From the NCBI RefSeq assembly GCF_020748185.1, contig NZ_JAHZMO010000007.1, forward strand, positions 62,001 to 126,000: a DNA stretch of 64,000 nucleotides. The letters are read 5' to 3'. This stretch comes from Terrisporobacter petrolearius (GTDB lineage Bacteria; Bacillota; Clostridia; Peptostreptococcales; Peptostreptococcaceae). The stretch's first letter is position 1, and each line of letters begins with the position of its first letter. Below the pieces are notes generated by a model. It saw only the letters and a program-made list of their open reading frames with translations. It was not told the DNA's origin and made no database searches. Shown here piece after piece: positions 17,117-26,110 of this stretch. Made by a program: the position numbers and the translations under genes.

Positions 17117-18361
17117 TTATTTTTGTCTACAATATTCATCAATAGAATCAGCAACTTTTTTACCATGAGCCACAGCTTCTACTACTGTTCTTGCTCCTGT
17201 AACCACATCACCAGATGCAAAAACGCCTTGTTTTGTTGTGTGTCCAATATCATCTATAACAAGCAAACCATGTCTATTTGTTTCTAGATTTTCTGTGTTT
17301 GAAACAATATTGTTTTTTGGACTTTGACTAACAGCAATTATTACAGAGTCTGCTTCCATTAGCTTTTCTGAATTTTCCACATTGACCATCTTAGTTTTTC
17401 CATCTTCCTCAACAAACTTTGTATCAATAAATACAACACCTTCATCTACTATTTCCACAGGAGACTTAAATAATTCAAATTTAACTCCTTCTTCTTTTGC
17501 ATCTTCTATTTCTGCATTTGTAGCTGTCATATGCTCAAAGTCTTTTCTATAAACAACAGTAACTTCTTTTGCACCATAGTACTTTGCAGTTCTTGCTGCA
17601 TCCATTGCCACATTTCCAGCTCCTATAATTATAACTTTGTCACCTAATCTAAATGACTTTGGTGATTTTAGGTAGTTAATAGCATAGTGAACGTCACCTA
17701 AACTTTCACCTTTTATTCTAAGTGGTTTTGGATTCCATACTCCAGTACCTATAAATATTGCCTTGTATCCATCTTCTAACAATTTGTCTATTGTTAAAAC
17801 TGGTCCAACTAAAGCATTATATCTAATTTTCACATTTAAATCTAAAAGTCTTTTTTCTATATTATCTAATACTTCTCTTGATAATCTAAAATCAGGTATT
17901 CCATATCTAAGCACTCCACCTATGGCTTCGTTTTTTTCAAATATAGTGATTTTGTATCCTCTTTTAGCTAAGTTAAATGCTAAAGTAATTCCTGCAGGTC
18001 CTGAACCTACAATTGCTATTCTATCTTCCAGTTTTTTGTGTTGTGTAAATCTTGCATTTTTTAAATATTCACTAGATATATGAGTCTCTAGCTCATGAAA
18101 CTTCACTGGTTTATCCTTTATTCCTTTAATACAATTGCCTAAACATTGATCTTCATGAGGGCATATAACTCCACACACTGCTGATAGGGGATTATTCTCA
18201 AATAAGATTCGCCCAGCTTCCTCTATATTACCAGCTTTATAAAGGTCTATTATTTCTGGAATTGGCGTTTCCACAGGACAATTTGCCTTACATCTTGGCT
18301 TTTTACAATTTAAACATCTGCTTACTTCTTCTTGCAGTTCATTTATGTCTATTTTTCTCAT
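17117..18361 (-). CDS. GltD-like NAD(P)-dependent flavoprotein oxidoreductase (glutamate synthase small-subunit family)
   Basis: 414 residues from ATG 18361, with AGGAGG upstream. Longer in-frame starts lack a site. The N-terminal Fer4_20 region has Cys clusters (CLNCKKPRCKANC and CGVICPHEDQCLGNC) for iron-sulfur centres. It is followed by the FAD-binding GSGPAGITLA motif and the second nucleotide-binding GAGNVAMDAARTA, with a C-terminal GDVVTGARTVVEAVAHG FAD contact. No large glutamate synthase subunit is nearby. It may therefore be a stand-alone electron-transfer or sulfide-dehydrogenase-like enzyme rather than true GltD. Confidence 0.85.
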   Translation of the reverse strand: MRKIDINELQEEVSRCLNCKKPRCKANCPVETPIPEIIDLYKAGNIEEAGRILFENNPLSAVCGVICPHEDQCLGNCIKGIKDKPVKFHELETHISSEYLKNARFTQHKKLEDRIAIVGSGPAGITLAFNLAKRGYKITIFEKNEAIGGVLRYGIPDFRLSREVLDNIEKRLLDLNVKIRYNALVGPVLTIDKLLEDGYKAIFIGTGVWNPKPLRIKGESLGDVHYAINYLKSPKSFRLGDKVIIIGAGNVAMDAARTAKYYGAKEVTVVYRKDFEHMTATNAEIEDAKEEGVKFELFKSPVEIVDEGVVFIDTKFVEEDGKTKMVNVENSEKLMEADSVIIAVSQSPKNNIVSNTENLETNRHGLLVIDDIGHTTKQGVFASGDVVTGARTVVEAVAHGKKVADSIDEYCRQK

Positions 18362-18521
18362 AACCATCCTCCTGATGAATTTTGTGTATGTAAAACTTCT
18401 CTTATTTATTTTACTTGTATTATTCTTATTTTGCAAAAAATAAAAAAAATAAATACCCTCTTTTTCACATATCTATTAAGATACCCATATTATTTTACCC
18501 AAAACACTAATGTACAATAGT

Positions 18522-18555
18522 AAAAGCTACCCAAAATTACCTCTGGGTAGCTTTT
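18522..18555 (-). terminator. Terminator of the methionine gamma-lyase gene
   Basis: The 12-bp stem AAAAGCTACCCA/TGGGTAGCTTTT lies just after the gene's stop codon and ends in T on the minus strand. Confidence 0.85.
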
Positions 18556-18586
18556 TTTTTAATGTATTAGTAAAAATATAATAAAC

Positions 18587-19786
18587 TTATAACAGTTGAT
18601 CTAGCCCTTGTTTTAAATCATCTATAATGTCTTTTACATCCTCCAAGCCAACAGAAATTCTAACTAAACCGTCACTTATTCCTGCTGCTTCTCTTTCTTC
18701 CTTAGAATATGGAGAATGTGTCATAGAGGCTGCATGTTCCACTAGAGTTTCTGCATCTCCTAAACTTACTGCTAATATACAAAGATGAAGACTGTTCATT
18801 AATTTTTTACCAGCTTCTACTCCACCTTTTACTTCAAATGCCATTATTCCTCCGAACTGACTCATTTGCTTTTTAGCTAATTCATGACCTTCAAAACTTT
18901 CAAGTCCTGGGTAGTAAACCTTCTCTACTGCAGGGTGTGATTCTAAGAATTTTGCAACTTCCATAGCATTGGAACAATGTCTATCCATTCTTATTTGAAG
19001 TGTTTTCATTCCTCTTATCATTAAAAAGGCATCATTAGGACTTAAAACACTTCCTGTCATATCTTTTATACCAAACATTTTCACTTGAGTTATATAGTCT
19101 TCTCTACCCACAACTATACCTGCTATAACATCACCATGTCCATTTATATATTTTGTTGCAGAATGAACCACTATGTCCGCTCCAAGTTCAAGTGGTCTTT
19201 GTAAATAAGGTGAACAGAAAGTATTGTCCACCATAACCTGGCATCCCTCTACTTCATGAGCAATCTTACTTACTGCTTCTATATCTGTAATTAACATAGT
19301 TGGATTTGCTGGAGTTTCTAGATAAACTACCTTTGTATTTTTCTTCATTGCTTTTCTAATATTTTCTGGATCTGTAACATCAACAAAATCAACTTCCACA
19401 CCATATCTCGTTAATCCATGATTAAGTAGTGCGAAAGTACATCCATATAAAGTGTTTGATGCTACCACATGATCTCCTGCTTTCAAAAGCGTCCATAAAG
19501 CTGAAGATATAGCTCCCATTCCTGAAGACATGGCAGCAGCCGCCTGCCCACCTTCTAGCATGGCTATTTTGTCTTCTAAAACCTTTGTTGTTGGATTCCC
19601 AAGTCGTGAATAAATATATCCCCCTTCTTCTCCTGCAAATCTTTTACCACCTTGCTCGGCAGAGTCAAAATAAAATGTTGAAGTCTGATAGATTGGAGTT
19701 GCTAATGTTCCTGGTGTGTTTTCTATAGTTCCTGCATGAATTGCCTTAGTTGCAAAGCCCATTTCTTTTAACGAATCATTGTTCAT
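18587..19786 (-). CDS. megL: Methionine gamma-lyase (PLP-dependent)
   Basis: 399 residues, normal for the Cys/Met metabolism PLP family. Residues diagnostic for methionine gamma-lyase are present at almost the numbering of the Pseudomonas enzyme: Arg61 in YSRLGNP, Tyr114 and Cys116 in NTLYGCTF, Asp187, and the PLP lysine Lys212 in SATKYINGHGD. Cys116 separates it from cystathionine gamma-synthase and gamma-lyase. It converts L-methionine to methanethiol, 2-oxobutyrate and ammonia in the cytosol. It appears monocistronic, and no SAM riboswitch or T-box is visible upstream. Confidence 0.9.
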   Translation of the reverse strand: MNNDSLKEMGFATKAIHAGTIENTPGTLATPIYQTSTFYFDSAEQGGKRFAGEEGGYIYSRLGNPTTKVLEDKIAMLEGGQAAAAMSSGMGAISSALWTLLKAGDHVVASNTLYGCTFALLNHGLTRYGVEVDFVDVTDPENIRKAMKKNTKVVYLETPANPTMLITDIEAVSKIAHEVEGCQVMVDNTFCSPYLQRPLELGADIVVHSATKYINGHGDVIAGIVVGREDYITQVKMFGIKDMTGSVLSPNDAFLMIRGMKTLQIRMDRHCSNAMEVAKFLESHPAVEKVYYPGLESFEGHELAKKQMSQFGGIMAFEVKGGVEAGKKLMNSLHLCILAVSLGDAETLVEHAASMTHSPYSKEEREAAGISDGLVRISVGLEDVKDIIDDLKQGLDQLL

Positions 19787-19948
19787 AATGAAGTACCCCC
19801 TAATTTTTTCAATAAAAGTTTTATGTTAAAATTAATTATTATGTACTTATCTTAATTATATTTCTTTACATATTTTCATACAACTGAATCTTAACAATTT
19901 TGCTATTTTATTCATATATATTAATACTATTTTTATACAATCACAAAA

Positions 19949-19984
19949 AACTAGCGCTAACTTATAAAATATAAGTTAACGCTA
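19949..19984 (-). terminator. Terminator of the tiny Cys-rich protein gene at 20026
   Basis: AGCGCTAACTTAT pairs with ATAAGTTAACGCT (one mismatch), followed by GTTTTTTG on the minus strand. Confidence 0.75.
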
Positions 19985-20025
19985 ACCCTTATTTATTTTT
20001 TCTATTAACTGTAAATTTGATTAAA

Positions 20026-20223
20026 TTAGCAACAATCGTCGTCTAAAAATCCACCACAACTTACTGTTATTAATAATAATATTAAGAATGGTATCCAAGC
20101 ACAAATATCTATTTCTGCCCAGCAATCTTGGAATGCTAAGAATAAGAAGAATAATACTATTATCCACCATCCTCCAAACATTCCATCATCGCATCCACAG
20201 CCACCAAATAGTCTATCTAACAT
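20026..20223 (-). CDS. Tiny hydrophobic Cys-rich protein, family A paralogue 1
   Basis: 65 residues: MLDRLFGG head, a Gly/Cys/Asp stretch, hydrophobic segment WWIIVLFFLFLAF, conserved QDCWAEI linker, second hydrophobic segment WIPFLILLLI and an acidic Cys tail ending DDDCC. AGGGGGAC precedes the ATG. Close paralogues at 20266-20442 and 20668-20892 share the WWIIVLFFLFLAF and WIPFLI segments almost exactly. This is probably a two-span membrane or coat microprotein. The family is not recognised by name. The two-helix, aromatic, Cys-ended design recalls small sporulation proteins such as YjcZ, but that is only an impression. Confidence 0.7.
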   Translation of the reverse strand: MLDRLFGGCGCDDGMFGGWWIIVLFFLFLAFQDCWAEIDICAWIPFLILLLITVSCGGFLDDDCC

Positions 20224-20265
20224 TATTTTGTCCCCCTACTTATTATGATTTATTAGTTGATTAGT

Positions 20266-20442
20266 CTAGAAGCAGTCACCACAACTGCAAAGTATTAATA
20301 GTATGATTAAGAATGGTATCCAATCCATTATATTTATATCACACCAAGAATCTCCAAAAGCTAAGAATAAGAAGAATAATACTATTATCCACCAAGCTCC
20401 TGCTCCAAAGAATCCATCATCTCCAAATAATCTGTCTAACAT
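20266..20442 (-). CDS. Tiny hydrophobic Cys-rich protein, family A paralogue 2
   Basis: 58 residues, found by direct translation of the minus strand. It starts at ATG 20442 with AGGAGGTATACAAC upstream and stops at TAG 20266-20268. It reads MLDRLFGDDGFFGAGA, then WWIIVLFFLFLAF, GDSWCDI, WIPFLIILLI and CSCGDCF. The equivalent of QDCWAEI has become GDSWCDI, with the Cys shifted. It lies between paralogues 1 and 3 in the same orientation. Confidence 0.7.
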   Translation of the reverse strand: MLDRLFGDDGFFGAGAWWIIVLFFLFLAFGDSWCDINIMDWIPFLIILLILCSCGDCF

Positions 20443-20667
20443 TGTTGTATACCTCCTGTTGATATATATTTTTATTATATTCCTCGAGCTCTCGCTCTTA
20501 ACATATAATATGCAAATTTAATTATTTGTGATAATCTTTTTATCTTTGACTTAATAAATATTTTTTATATTTTTATTAACACTTTTAATTTACGATGAAC
20601 TACTGCAAAAGATCTTTATATATATGCAGTAGTCCACCTTAAACTAGGTATTACTTTTACTCTTTAG

Positions 20668-20892
20668 TTAGCAATTGCAATCGTAGTCCACATCATTTTC
20701 CATACAGCTACAATCATTATCACTAACACCACAAGAGCAAACAATTAGTAGTAAAATCAAAAATGGGATCCAGTCTGTTATACAGATCTCAGCCCAGCAT
20801 TCTTGAAAAGCTAAAAATAAAAAGAATAGGACTATTATCCACCAGCCTGTTCCTCCCAAACCTTCAAACATTCTAGTCAAACTACTATTCAT
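20668..20892 (-). CDS. Tiny hydrophobic Cys-rich protein, family A paralogue 3
   Basis: 74 residues. It has the same WWIIVLFFLFLAF, QECWAEI and WIPFLILLLI core as its neighbours, with a shorter N-terminus and a longer Asp/Asn/Cys tail (about seven Cys in the last 25 residues, ending DCNC). AAAGGGAGGTAATTACA precedes the ATG. The variable acidic Cys tail against a conserved core suggests metal binding or disulfide cross-linking outside a membrane. Confidence 0.7.
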   Translation of the reverse strand: MNSSLTRMFEGLGGTGWWIIVLFFLFLAFQECWAEICITDWIPFLILLLIVCSCGVSDNDCSCMENDVDYDCNC

Positions 20893-21106
20893 TGTAATTA
20901 CCTCCCTTTACCATAAAAGAGTTTACCTAGCTTATGTAAGTACACTAGATGACAATTGGCAAAACACTTCTATTATATAATATGTTTAAAAAATAAAAGT
21001 GTTACCTATAATCTTAAAAAGTTAAAATTCCCTTTAAATTTACATAGGAAATAGGCTTTATATATGATAAAATACTTAAAACAAACTTTAACTTGGAGGG
21101 ATTAAG

Positions 21107-21517
21107 ATACTAACATTAGATAAATTCATGAGAATATTTTTAAAAAAATATTTAGTTAAATACAATGATATTACTGATGAAATTACAATAGATGCAAGAA
21201 CTGAGGATCAATATAACTCTGACAAAAAATTGCAATACAACGTACCCATTATTAATAAAATTCAATATGATTTTCTTCACAAATATTTAATTATTGCGGA
21301 GATAGTAATAATCTATGGTTTGTTAAAAAATATAAAAAAGATAAAATTAGAATTATTAAAAATATCTAATAACAAAAAATTAAAAATTGTTATCGCCTGT
21401 TCAAAAGGGAGACTTAGAAGCCCTACTCTATGGGCATACGCAAAGTATCTTGGTATAGATGCAAAAGTTTTAGATGGCGGAATAGCTTCCATTAAATCAA
21501 ATGAATGTCTTATGTAA
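21107..21517 (+). CDS. Solitary rhodanese-like domain protein (MnmH/SelU rhodanese type)
   Basis: Residues near the C-terminus read IVIACSKGRLRSPTLWAYAKYLGIDAKVLDGG. This is the active-site loop of rhodanese domains, closest to the C-x-x-G-x-R-S form of tRNA 2-selenouridine synthase, and TIDARTEDQY matches the early rhodanese motif. The P-loop half of MnmH is absent, so it may be a split or orphan domain. GGAGGG (21095-21100) is six bases before an in-frame ATA at 21107. The first ATG (21128) has no ribosome binding site, so a non-AUG start is proposed (136 residues). Sulfur-transfer activity is inferred. Confidence 0.6.
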   Translation: MLTLDKFMRIFLKKYLVKYNDITDEITIDARTEDQYNSDKKLQYNVPIINKIQYDFLHKYLIIAEIVIIYGLLKNIKKIKLELLKISNNKKLKIVIACSKGRLRSPTLWAYAKYLGIDAKVLDGGIASIKSNECLM

Positions 21518-21522
21518 AAATT

Positions 21523-21565
21523 AAAGCTATGAATTGAAAATTTATATTTCCAATTCATAGCTTTT
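21523..21565. terminator. Bidirectional terminator between convergent genes
   Basis: AAAGCTATGAATTG and its complement form a 14-bp stem around a 14-base loop. The T-run is on the plus strand and the A-run on the minus strand. Confidence 0.8.
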
Positions 21566-21571
21566 GCTTAT

Positions 21572-21784
21572 TTAGCAACAGCAGTCATCTTCTTGTAGGA
21601 AGAATAGTAACATTACGATTAATATTATCCATATTATTGCTGAGTCTTCACAGAATATGAACTCTAGTAAATCGTCTCCAACCATAAATATTAAAAATAT
21701 AACTATTAATGGTAATAAAAATCCTCCACCGCAACCACAATCAAAACCGCCAAATAATCTAGAAAGATTTGTATTTTCTGACAT
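21572..21784 (-). CDS. Tiny hydrophobic Cys-tail protein, family B paralogue 1
   Basis: 70 residues: SRLFGGFDCGCGGG head, two hydrophobic segments (FLLPLIVIFLIFMV and IIWIILIVMLLFFL) separated by an acidic loop, and terminal EDDCCC. AAAGGAGAAGATATT precedes the ATG. It resembles the protein at 39772-39978 (LSRFFGGDDCG head, WVILIILLLF, DDNCCC end) and shares the RLFGG head with family A. Likely a membrane or coat microprotein of unknown function. Confidence 0.68.
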   Translation of the reverse strand: MSENTNLSRLFGGFDCGCGGGFLLPLIVIFLIFMVGDDLLEFIFCEDSAIIWIILIVMLLFFLQEDDCCC

Positions 21785-22132
21785 AATATCTTCTCCTTTT
21801 TTGATATTTAATAAGCTTCTTGCTTATTACTTTAAAATATGATTTTATTGGCTATTTTGTTACAGTTTTTCGCCAAAATATTAATTTTACAAAATTAATA
21901 TTTTTCTATTTTAATAATCATCTACACAAAAAAGGCTACTTACTTAAGAGAGGTCACTGAAAAACTTGGTGACTTTCTATTTTGTAACTACTAAATCATA
22001 AATATTCATAATTGTATAATTAAAGAATTGAAAGATAAGTAAATATGAAAGCACTCTAAATAACCTCTATACAGAAATATAAAATCATACCTCTGCATAG
22101 AGGCTCTTTAGTAAGATTAACTTTGCCTCTAA
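21785..22132. other. Intergenic region, no gene seen
   Basis: AT-rich. It holds a short inverted repeat around 21949-21971 (GGTCAC and GTGACT) and, after pseI on the minus strand, a hairpin at about 22062-22102 (CCTCTATACAGA with TCTGCATAGAGG) that may end the pse transcript, though its T-run is weak. Confidence 0.4.
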
Positions 22133-23179
22133 TTACTCTATTATTTCAAAAGTTAATGGAGTACCTTTTTTCGTATCTTGTTTTATTTTTTTGCCTAAAA
22201 TATAATTGTAATACTTAGGATGCATTCCAAATCCTGGTCTAATAGATTTTACATTCTCTTGCGTTATAATTTCTCCTGCTTTTATATCCTTTACTATGAA
22301 TAAAGATCTAGAGAATTCTCTGTTTTTCTTTTTCTTTTCAGTCAGCTCATAATCTACTGTACCCAGAGCTTTTTCAACTTTTCTAATAGAATCCACCATT
22401 TTTTTAAATTCTTCTGGCTCCATGGAAAATCCTGCATCTGGTCCTCCCATATTTCTATCTAGTATAAAATGTTTTTCTATTACTTTTCCTCCCAAAGCTA
22501 CTGCTGTTATTGGTACTTCCATTTCCATGCTATGATCAGACAACCCTGATATAACATTAAATCTCTCTTTTAAATCTAATATTGTTAATAAATTAGAATC
22601 TTCCAATTTTGCAGGATATGATGAAGTACATTTTAATAAAATTATTTCTTCATTTCCTGCTTTTTTGCATGTTTCAACAGCCAATTCTATATCTTCCAAT
22701 GTAGCTATTCCTGTAGATATTATCATTGGTTTTTTCTTTGATGCTATATATTCTATAAGAGGTATATCTGTTATTTCAAAAGATGCTACTTTGTATACAT
22801 CCACTTTTAATTCTTCTAAAAAATCAGTAGCAGTTTTATCAAAAGGTGTAGAAAAAAATATTAAGCCTAAACTTTGGGCATAATCCTTCAATTCTTTGTG
22901 CCACTGCCAAGGTGTGTATGCCTTTTCATATAATTTATATAAAGTTGTTCCATCCCACACAGTTCCTTGTTTTATTTGAAAGTATTCATTATCACAATCT
23001 ATAGTCATTGTATCTGGAGTATAAGTTTGCAGTTTTATTGCATCTGCTCCACTTTCTTTAGCTGCTTTTATAGTTTGTTTTGCAATATCTATATTTTGAT
23101 TATGGTTTGCTGATAATTCGGCTATTATAAAACATGGTGAATTTTCATTTATTATTCTTGTTCCAATTTTAATATCCAT
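22133..23179 (-). CDS. pseI: Pseudaminic acid synthase PseI
   Basis: 348 residues from ATG 23179 with GGAGG upstream. The upstream ATG 23191 overlaps that site. The protein is a NeuB-family TIM barrel with FIIAELSANHNQ near the start, KLQTYTPDT, a barrel end with GLSDHS and IEKHFILDRNMGGPDAGFS (the last part typical of PseI), and a C-terminal SAF antifreeze-like domain (about 290-348). It condenses 6-deoxy-AltdiNAc with phosphoenolpyruvate to make pseudaminic acid. It is the last gene of the pse operon. Confidence 0.93.
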   Translation of the reverse strand: MDIKIGTRIINENSPCFIIAELSANHNQNIDIAKQTIKAAKESGADAIKLQTYTPDTMTIDCDNEYFQIKQGTVWDGTTLYKLYEKAYTPWQWHKELKDYAQSLGLIFFSTPFDKTATDFLEELKVDVYKVASFEITDIPLIEYIASKKKPMIISTGIATLEDIELAVETCKKAGNEEIILLKCTSSYPAKLEDSNLLTILDLKERFNVISGLSDHSMEMEVPITAVALGGKVIEKHFILDRNMGGPDAGFSMEPEEFKKMVDSIRKVEKALGTVDYELTEKKKKNREFSRSLFIVKDIKAGEIITQENVKSIRPGFGMHPKYYNYILGKKIKQDTKKGTPLTFEIIE

Positions 23180-23195
23180 ATTTTCCTCCATATAT

Positions 23196-24209
23196 TTATA
23201 ACTTATAATTTAAAATTTCATCTACTATGTTAATTACACCTTTTCTTCCCACGTTCTGGATACATTTTTTACTCATATCTTCTCTTTTTGATTTGTTATT
23301 AATTAAATATAATAAGTTATTATATATCTGTTGCTCTTCCACTTCATTAAAATTACCTAGATTAATCATCATTCCGAGCTCTTTTGTTTTTCTTCCTATA
23401 TTTTCTTGATTATCTGCCTGACATATTAGTATGGTAGGTATACCAAGTACGCCCAACTCATAAGTAGTGGTACCTGCTGCGGAAACTGCCACATCATTTT
23501 TTTTCATAATGTCTTTTACACCCTTCGGATTATTTATTAGATTAATATTTGAATTGATTAAGGATAAATTTTTTATAGTCTGCATATTTTTAAATTGTGG
23601 TCCTACTATAACATTTATTTGTTTATCTATTTTTGATATGCTTTTTAATACTGTTGGAGTGTAGTTGTTTATATCACATCCTCCCATTGTTACTAGAACA
23701 TTTTCAACCCTATCTTTAATTATAATTGGTGATTCTTTTGTAAACTCTTCTCTTAATATGGCATAGTCACAACCTAACAACAATTTTGTATTTGGATTTA
23801 TTAATTTGTATTTTAAATCTTTTGCATATATATTTGCATTTAAAATAATATGGCTAGGGTAATGGTATAAATTATTATCATCTATGGATACTAATAAATT
23901 TGTATTATAATAAATTTCTTCTAAGTATTCATTACTTATCCAGTATGAATCTATCAATATCATATCTAGTTTTAAATTTTTAATAATATCACATACTACT
24001 TTAGCCTCATCTTTTAGATTTTGACTTTTTATTATTTCATATTTCACTTTATTTTTATTTAATATTTCAATTAGTTTTTCATCATATTTTACTAAAAATA
24101 TAACTTCTATATTTCTTCTTATAAATTCTTTTGCTATAACTAAACATCTCATAATGTGACCCATGCCAGTTTGACTGTTTCCATCAGCTCTTATTCCTAT
24201 TCTTTTCAT
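23196..24209 (-). CDS. pseG: UDP-sugar hydrolase PseG
   Basis: 337 residues from ATG 24209, with TGAGGT upstream. A longer in-frame start overlaps pseH. The N-terminal GIRADGNSQTGMGHIMRCL loop is the PseG signature, including the catalytic-site His in GMGHIMR. The C-terminal half has the GT-B-type AAGTTTYELGVLGIPTILI. PseG releases UDP from UDP-2,4-diacetamido-2,4,6-trideoxy-beta-L-altropyranose, the step before PseI. Confidence 0.92.
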   Translation of the reverse strand: MKRIGIRADGNSQTGMGHIMRCLVIAKEFIRRNIEVIFLVKYDEKLIEILNKNKVKYEIIKSQNLKDEAKVVCDIIKNLKLDMILIDSYWISNEYLEEIYYNTNLLVSIDDNNLYHYPSHIILNANIYAKDLKYKLINPNTKLLLGCDYAILREEFTKESPIIIKDRVENVLVTMGGCDINNYTPTVLKSISKIDKQINVIVGPQFKNMQTIKNLSLINSNINLINNPKGVKDIMKKNDVAVSAAGTTTYELGVLGIPTILICQADNQENIGRKTKELGMMINLGNFNEVEEQQIYNNLLYLINNKSKREDMSKKCIQNVGRKGVINIVDEILNYKL

Positions 24210-24217
24210 AACTAACC

Positions 24218-24658
24218 TCAATTAAAATTTGATTTATATATATATTCTATAAAATCATCATGTTTAATTTTTTCATAGCCAGCTTTTTCAAAGGCCTTCA
24301 TAGATGCTATATTTTCTTTTTTTACATATCCTATTAAATTCACCTTAGTAATTTCCAATTTAATCAGTTGTAATATCTCTGTACCTATGCCTTGACCTCT
24401 ATAATTTTCATCTATGCTGTAATCAATAAATCCATTATTATCACTTATGTTTACCCTTATTTGACCAACTTCATCATTATCTTTTAATACTATAAATATA
24501 TGAGTATTTTCATCATTCATTTTATTTTTATACCATTTAATATGACTTTCCAAATCTATATCATTGGGAGAAAAAGAATTTTTTCTAACCTGACTGTCAT
24601 TTGCCCACTTATATAACAAATTGCAATCTTCATAATTTGCAGATCTTAGCCTTATCAT
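24218..24658 (-). CDS. pseH: GNAT N-acetyltransferase PseH
   Basis: 146 residues. GNAT fold with the acetyl-CoA loop YRGQGIGTEIL (about 85-95) and C-terminal NIASMKAFEKAGYEK. Located between pseG and the cytidylyltransferase, it matches PseH, which acetylates the C4 amino group of the PseC product. It has AAAGGAG upstream of the ATG. Confidence 0.9.
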   Translation of the reverse strand: MIRLRSANYEDCNLLYKWANDSQVRKNSFSPNDIDLESHIKWYKNKMNDENTHIFIVLKDNDEVGQIRVNISDNNGFIDYSIDENYRGQGIGTEILQLIKLEITKVNLIGYVKKENIASMKAFEKAGYEKIKHDDFIEYIYKSNFN

Positions 24659-24663
24659 TTTTT

Positions 24664-25407
24664 TTACTCCTTTATATGTTTTTGCTTTATACTATTATTT
24701 ATAAAATACAAATCAGGATTATTTTCCATAACTTCAATAACTTCTTTTAGATAAAAATTATTTTCTCCAAAGTATAAATTTTTGTATATTTCTTTTATTA
24801 ATTTTAGATCTTCCTCCGTATCTAAAGTAAATCTATATTTGGAATAATCTATATTGTTTTTATAATAAAATATTTGGGTAGTATTTTCGTAAATATAAGG
24901 AGTAACATGCTCCAGTTGGTATGACTCTTTTGCATTTTCTTTTGCCTCTTTTAAAGCTTCATAGGAGAATATTTCTGTATCTAATCCCCTTGGATAAGTT
25001 CTTTTGCTATTATCAGCACATGCATTTGTAACCACTTCATAATTATTATTAATATAAAACTCTATCATTTCATCAACTACTTTAGGGTCTATTAGTGGAC
25101 AGTCAGAAGTTATTCTAATTATAATATCTGATTTATTAAGTGTTGCTGCCTCATAATATCTATCTAGCACATTGTCTTCACTACCCCTAAAATATTTACA
25201 TCCTATTTTTTCCACTTCCTTTACTATTAAATCATCTTTTTCCAGATTTGTTGTAGCTATTATTATGTCGTCAATATTTTTACATTGTCTAACTCTATCT
25301 ATAACATGATGTAAAACAGTTTTACCATTAATATTCATTAATACTTTTCCTGGTAAACGAGTGGAACCCATTCTTGCTTGTATTATAACTGTTATTTTTT
25401 TCTTCAT
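24664..25407 (-). CDS. pseF: SpsF/PseF-type cytidylyltransferase
   Basis: 247 residues. N-terminal IIQARMGSTRLPGKVL is the nucleotidyltransferase signature of the SpsF/CMP-sugar synthetase family, followed by RITSDCPLIDP. In clostridial nonulosonic-acid loci this SpsF-like protein takes the place of PseF and activates the sugar as CMP-pseudaminate. That assignment rests on context, as the family includes other cytidylyltransferases. Confidence 0.82.
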   Translation of the reverse strand: MKKKITVIIQARMGSTRLPGKVLMNINGKTVLHHVIDRVRQCKNIDDIIIATTNLEKDDLIVKEVEKIGCKYFRGSEDNVLDRYYEAATLNKSDIIIRITSDCPLIDPKVVDEMIEFYINNNYEVVTNACADNSKRTYPRGLDTEIFSYEALKEAKENAKESYQLEHVTPYIYENTTQIFYYKNNIDYSKYRFTLDTEEDLKLIKEIYKNLYFGENNFYLKEVIEVMENNPDLYFINNSIKQKHIKE

Positions 25408-25426
25408 ATTTTATACACCCCAAATA

Positions 25427-26110
25427 TTATTTCTTTATTATTCTTACAACTTCAAAAACTTCTGCATATTCACAGTTTATAATGCTACCCCATTTTTTAG
25501 CTGTATATAATAAATTGTCTAAGGATCTTGGGTGAGGTCTTTCTCTTAATTCACCTGTATATTGTTTCATTGCTTCTAATTTGTATCCCATAAATCCAGT
25601 TACATCTACAAAATAATTAGGATTAAATTTATACTTATCTATAAAACTCCACTCTGTAGATGACACTGTTTCAAAACAATAAATTTCTCTTACAATTTCA
25701 TCTGATATAGGTCTTGTTCCTGTTATTACAGCTTCATAAGTTACTTTATGATCCACATTTAAGTCTCCATGATGATGAGTATATATAATATCAGGCTTTA
25801 TTTTATCAACATATTTTTCAATTATTTTTACAATATGAAGTAAATCATAACTATCAAATCTATTATCTCTCAAATTTGCTGTATATACATTTTTATAACC
25901 TATTATTTTTCCTGCTTTAATTGTATCTTCTTGCAATTGATTTAATTTATCTGCATCATAATTTTCCCTATTATCATATCTGGAGGTTACACCTTCTCCT
26001 AGTATTAATGCTTCACATTCATCTCCATTTTCCACATGTTTTCTTATTGTAGCTCCCACACCTAGTATTTCATCATCTGGATGTGCTGCTATTACAAGTA
26101 CTTTGCTCAA
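25427..26110 (-). CDS. PIG-L family N-deacetylase
   Basis: 227 residues from TTG 26110, with GGAGGAAG upstream. VIAAHPDDEILG at the N-terminus is the zinc-binding AHPDDE motif of PIG-L/LmbE deacetylases. The second metal His lies in THHHGDLNVDH. It removes N-acetyl groups from sugars in known members. Lying next to a formyltransferase inside a pseudaminic-acid operon, it probably frees an amino group on a sugar intermediate for formylation. Confidence 0.88.
   Translation of the reverse strand: MSKVLVIAAHPDDEILGVGATIRKHVENGDECEALILGEGVTSRYDNRENYDADKLNQLQEDTIKAGKIIGYKNVYTANLRDNRFDSYDLLHIVKIIEKYVDKIKPDIIYTHHHGDLNVDHKVTYEAVITGTRPISDEIVREIYCFETVSSTEWSFIDKYKFNPNYFVDVTGFMGYKLEAMKQYTGELRERPHPRSLDNLLYTAKKWGSIINCEYAEVFEVVRIIKK

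Noticed and set aside
17117-18361. Naming the flavoprotein as the true glutamate synthase small subunit
   Set aside because: No large subunit is nearby, and stand-alone GltD-like proteins have other roles.
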